DNA of 64,000 nt, taken from assembly GCA_016707895.1 (NCBI GenBank), contig JADJGV010000007.1, forward strand, positions 310,001 through 374,000, written 5' to 3'. How positions within the stretch are numbered: position 1 is the stretch's first letter; each line of letters begins with the position of its first letter. Source of the DNA: Myxococcales bacterium (GTDB lineage: Bacteria > Myxococcota_A > Polyangia > Haliangiales > Haliangiaceae). The notes below the pieces were generated by a model. The model saw only the letters and a program-made list of their open reading frames with translations. It made no database searches and was not told the DNA's origin. Positions 62,301 through 64,000 of this stretch are shown here, one piece after another. The translations under genes were made by a program, and so were the position numbers.

Positions 62301-64000
62301 CGCGAGATGGCGGGGCGCGGCCTGGCCACCGCGTGCGGCCCGGCCGAGCAGCAGGCGCTGCTCGACGCGCTCGGCCACGCCGATCTGCCGGTGCGGTCGT
62401 GGGCCGCCGAGGGCCTGGCCCGGCTCGGCGATCTGCGCGCGCTGCCGGTGCTGGCCGGCACCCAGCGTCACGATCACCGCCCGCTGCGGCTGGGCGCGAT
62501 CGTCGGCCTGACCGCGCTCGGCGCCGATGGCGCCCGCGGCCTGCGCCAGGCGCTCGAGGACCCCGATCGCGAGGTCGCCGAGCTGGCGTTCGCGGTGATC
62601 GTCGCCCGCGACGTGGCGCTGGCCGCCGCCGACCTCGGCCCCGATCTGCTGCTCGACGCGCTGGCCAGCCCGGGCGCCGAGCTCCGGTTCGCCGCCGCGC
62701 GGCTGATCGAGGCCCGGGCGGCGGGCGCGCCGCTGCTCGACGTGGCGACCGAGCTGGTCGGCCCGCGCAAGCCGGTCGCGACCGCGGGCGCGGCGGCCGC
62801 CGACACCCGTGACTGGCCACCCGAGGCGCGCCGCGCCGCGCTCCTGCGGGTCGTCGTCGACAACCTGGCCAGCGACGCCAGCGCGCGCCGCTACGCCGCG
62901 GCCCAGGTGCTGGCGCTGCGGCCGCAGCCGCTGGCGTACTGGCGCGAGGCGCAGCGGCTGAGCGGCCCGGCCCAGACCACGGCGCCGGCGACCAACTACT
63001 CGTCCGAAACCCGGACACCCCGGACCGGCGGCTGGATCCGGCGGCTGGTGGTCGGCCGCGCCGCCGCCGCGCTCGACGCCGCGCCGGCCCCGACCGAGCT
63101 CGAGCGGCTGGCGCTGATCCTCCGCTGCGCCGGCGGCCCCGAGCCGACGCCGGTGCCGCCGCGGCCCGCCGCGGGCGGGCTCGATCCCGCGACCGCCGCG
63201 CGGCTGGTGTTCGGCGTCTACGCCGGCCTGGTGCGCCAGGGGCCGGCCCCCGGCGCGGCCGACGAGACCCAGCGGGTGCGCCGGGACGCGGTGGCGCGCA
63301 TCGCCGCGCTGGCCGCCGACGGCGCGGTCGGCAAGGACGCCGCGCTGCCGGCGCTCGAGCACGCGCTCGCCGACGGCCACAACCTGGTGCGCGCGGCGGC
63401 GATGACCGCGGTGCGCGCGCAGTACCCGGCCGGCGCGCTGGCGCCGCTGGCGGCGGCGCTGCGCTCGGCGGCCGACGTCGGCAAGGCGGCGCTCGACGAG
63501 CTGATCGGGCTGGCCTCGGCCGGCGACGCCGACGCCGCGGCGCTGGTCCACGCGGCGCTCGACGCCGACGACGCCGCCGTCCGCGCCCACGCGCTCCTGC
63601 GGCTGGCGCGGCTGTACCCCGCGGGGTCGGTCGCGCCGCTCCTGGCCGGCGCCCGCAGCCGGTTCGCCGACGTCCGCGCCGCGGCGGTCGCCGAGCTGGT
63701 CGAGCGCAGCGACGCCGGCGACGCCGGCGACGCCGGACCGGTGGCCGAGGCGCTGGCGACCGCGCTCGGCAGCGACGACGCCGAGCTGCGGCTGGGCGCG
63801 GCCCGAGGCCTGGCCCTGCGCGGCGACCCGCGGGCGATCGACGCGCTGGCCGCGCTGCTGCGCGACGGCGACCGCGCCGACGACGCCCGCGCCGCGCTGG
63901 TCGAGGCGGCCGGGCGCGCGCCGACGGTCGCCGGCGCGGCGGCGAGCGCGCTGGCGGCCCGGCTGCTCGACGATCCCGACCGCACCGCCGACGTCGACGC
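59352..64000 (+). CDS. very large beta-propeller/HEAT-repeat protein, incomplete at window end
   Basis: At least 1549 residues from GTG 59352, with AGGAGG six bases upstream; no stop before the window end. The first 330 residues have a WD40/propeller-like rhythm (ILALAFGDDELVLAGCGDGR, VIVVGGVDGAWVVDGDRARP, RLWSLGEDGALKSWPLDSNR). From about 340 onwards, roughly 30-residue HEAT repeats follow (VRAAAVITLGALPEDEARLS, VRWAAYAVALCARPRLTGRL, VRRAAVDALAVAARTIADDD, LRLGAARGLALRGDPRAIDA), many with the xVRxAAxxAL pattern. No enzyme domain is visible yet. Position and coupling to the 967-residue HEAT protein suggest a two-part scaffold. The frame was followed by eye and has no break. Confidence 0.75.
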   Translation, partial: MTFGPQLERLLAVAASPRLFALGGRRDADGPPPSALHLVPRGKGKPRSLALDAPILALAFGDDELVLAGCGDGRLRAIVVGDGEPMVRAELDLGAAVRAVLIVDAGSALATTADGALHRLTLEVRDARPTLTARGRVAVAERGLDAIAVEGGVIVVGGVDGAWVVDGDRARPLAVGGDGGVRALVGLGDGRIVAGCGDGAVRTAYVVGEAEAADRAGANAHAGAVRALALGPLLVDGAGRELARRLWSLGEDGALKSWPLDSNRKPRTLELGAGPGTALAIAVGAVKGVDGSTAQVIAVTAARKLVVQTLGADGEPVGNPAVTAGELERLAADLEDHKPKSQGVRAAAVITLGALPEDEARLSLERALARDPAPEVKIAAAQVLAQGGRRRARPALRAALGDGNAKARAAAFAALIALEAAEPLAAIRAGLAARAEDVRVLALDALAAQPPGTLTAALAADGFTDAVPAVRDRAFAVARALGAADPRWAVRTALARGPADLRARALFTLGLVDRADDAAARALVAAALDDDSPEVRWAAYAVALCARPRLTGRLRAIDATLAANLIDAAARVGVAEAALPAATTEAAPLDDDERAPLFQAMASRQPETALRGARGLVYLGDPRALGALLGLSRDPDAGVRRAAVDALAVAARTIADDDRALARLGWLLDDADPQVRGAAIAALIERTAGAADAELDLAELALRASQVDVRTRALALLIKHGPAGPVAARADALLGDALDDEAPAVRTEAYKTVWAWHAATPLVPLARAARSRHADLRGQVVAELARRRAATPAPARDAALDAALVALVRDPVAEVGHAAYAALVGDGADGKPGPGRARADVHLAAMASPRASVRAAGAAGARHAPGAQVRPRLVELVKDDQPAVHTAAIESLDHVAPTDAEGFALAFASIFYALQVRAGELCGTRRDRRAVAPMQRLLAIPRTDVDRPSDELRRRAARALADVGDAGAVPFLSGLLDDDDAIVREMAGRGLATACGPAEQQALLDALGHADLPVRSWAAEGLARLGDLRALPVLAGTQRHDHRPLRLGAIVGLTALGADGARGLRQALEDPDREVAELAFAVIVARDVALAAADLGPDLLLDALASPGAELRFAAARLIEARAAGAPLLDVATELVGPRKPVATAGAAAADTRDWPPEARRAALLRVVVDNLASDASARRYAAAQVLALRPQPLAYWREAQRLSGPAQTTAPATNYSSETRTPRTGGWIRRLVVGRAAAALDAAPAPTELERLALILRCAGGPEPTPVPPRPAAGGLDPATAARLVFGVYAGLVRQGPAPGAADETQRVRRDAVARIAALAADGAVGKDAALPALEHALADGHNLVRAAAMTAVRAQYPAGALAPLAAALRSAADVGKAALDELIGLASAGDADAAALVHAALDADDAAVRAHALLRLARLYPAGSVAPLLAGARSRFADVRAAAVAELVERSDAGDAGDAGPVAEALATALGSDDAELRLGAARGLALRGDPRAIDALAALLRDGDRADDARAALVEAAGRAPTVAGAAASALAARLLDDPDRTADVD

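Noticed and set aside
58722..63590. 1622-codon open frame on the minus strand opposite the HEAT genes
   Set aside because: Composition is Arg/Ala/Gln/His-rich with no motif, as expected for the antisense of Ala/Asp/Leu-rich HEAT coding sequence at high GC. The plus-strand frame has a Shine-Dalgarno and repeat domain signals.

Overview
The window is very GC-rich bacterial DNA with strong third-position G/C bias, GTG starts and many four-base stop/start overlaps (ATGA or GTGA). Lipoproteins, PAN/apple-domain and HEAT-repeat proteins, paired ArsA-type ATPases, a HelD helicase and complete tyrosine catabolism suggest a Myxococcota-type deltaproteobacterium (Haliangium/Kofleriaceae-like). That placement is inference from gene content; there is no rRNA here. 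I see no CRISPR array, no tRNA, no rRNA and no intact insertion sequence.

Left part (1-14 kb): the end of an ABC exporter operon (ATPase plus HlyD-type adaptor), 1-pyrroline-5-carboxylate dehydrogenase, biosynthetic arginine decarboxylase, a leucine-rich small protein and a HelD-like helicase. An accessory stretch follows: an orphan ORF, two overlapping palindromes, a DUF222/HNH endonuclease, a DUF4157 (eCIS-core type) HEAAH protein, a 3' remnant of a malic enzyme gene, and a cytochrome c-membrane fusion.

Centre-left (14-27.5 kb, minus strand): one branched-chain amino acid operon, ilvD-ilvB-ilvN-ilvC-leuA-leuC-leuD-cimA-leuB-malic enzyme. Adjacent genes overlap or lie at most 19 bases apart. 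It is preceded by an attenuator-like leader encoding an Ile/Val/Leu-rich peptide and a strong hairpin. Citramalate synthase together with LeuCD and LeuB would make isoleucine from pyruvate without threonine, and the malic enzyme could supply pyruvate.

Middle (27.5-52 kb): a frameshifted Ig-like lipoprotein, a pseudoprotease with four PAN modules, homogentisate dioxygenase, two ArsA-like ATPases, a plus-strand operon (CrtI-like oxidoreductase, polyprenol/phytol-kinase-like protein, UbiA prenyltransferase, flavin-binding protein), an amidohydrolase, a phospholipase D-like protein, an FHA-GGDEF cyclase, 4-hydroxyphenylpyruvate dioxygenase, a release-factor-like gene with a prfB-type frameshift signal, an aldonolactone oxidase-like protein, an ExbB/ExbD operon, and maleylacetoacetate isomerase with fumarylacetoacetase. 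HppD, HmgA, MaiA and FahA together complete conversion of 4-hydroxyphenylpyruvate to fumarate and acetoacetate.

Right part (52-64 kb): Uma2 nuclease-like and CBS proteins, a lipoprotein, an AmmeMemoRadiSam triad (the radical SAM gene carries a frameshift), then two very large HEAT-repeat proteins. The second starts with a beta-propeller-like region and runs off the window. The release-factor frameshift site and the HEAT/propeller pair are the most promising leads. The other two single-base disruptions (near 28430 and 55414) mean indel errors in the assembly must be excluded first.
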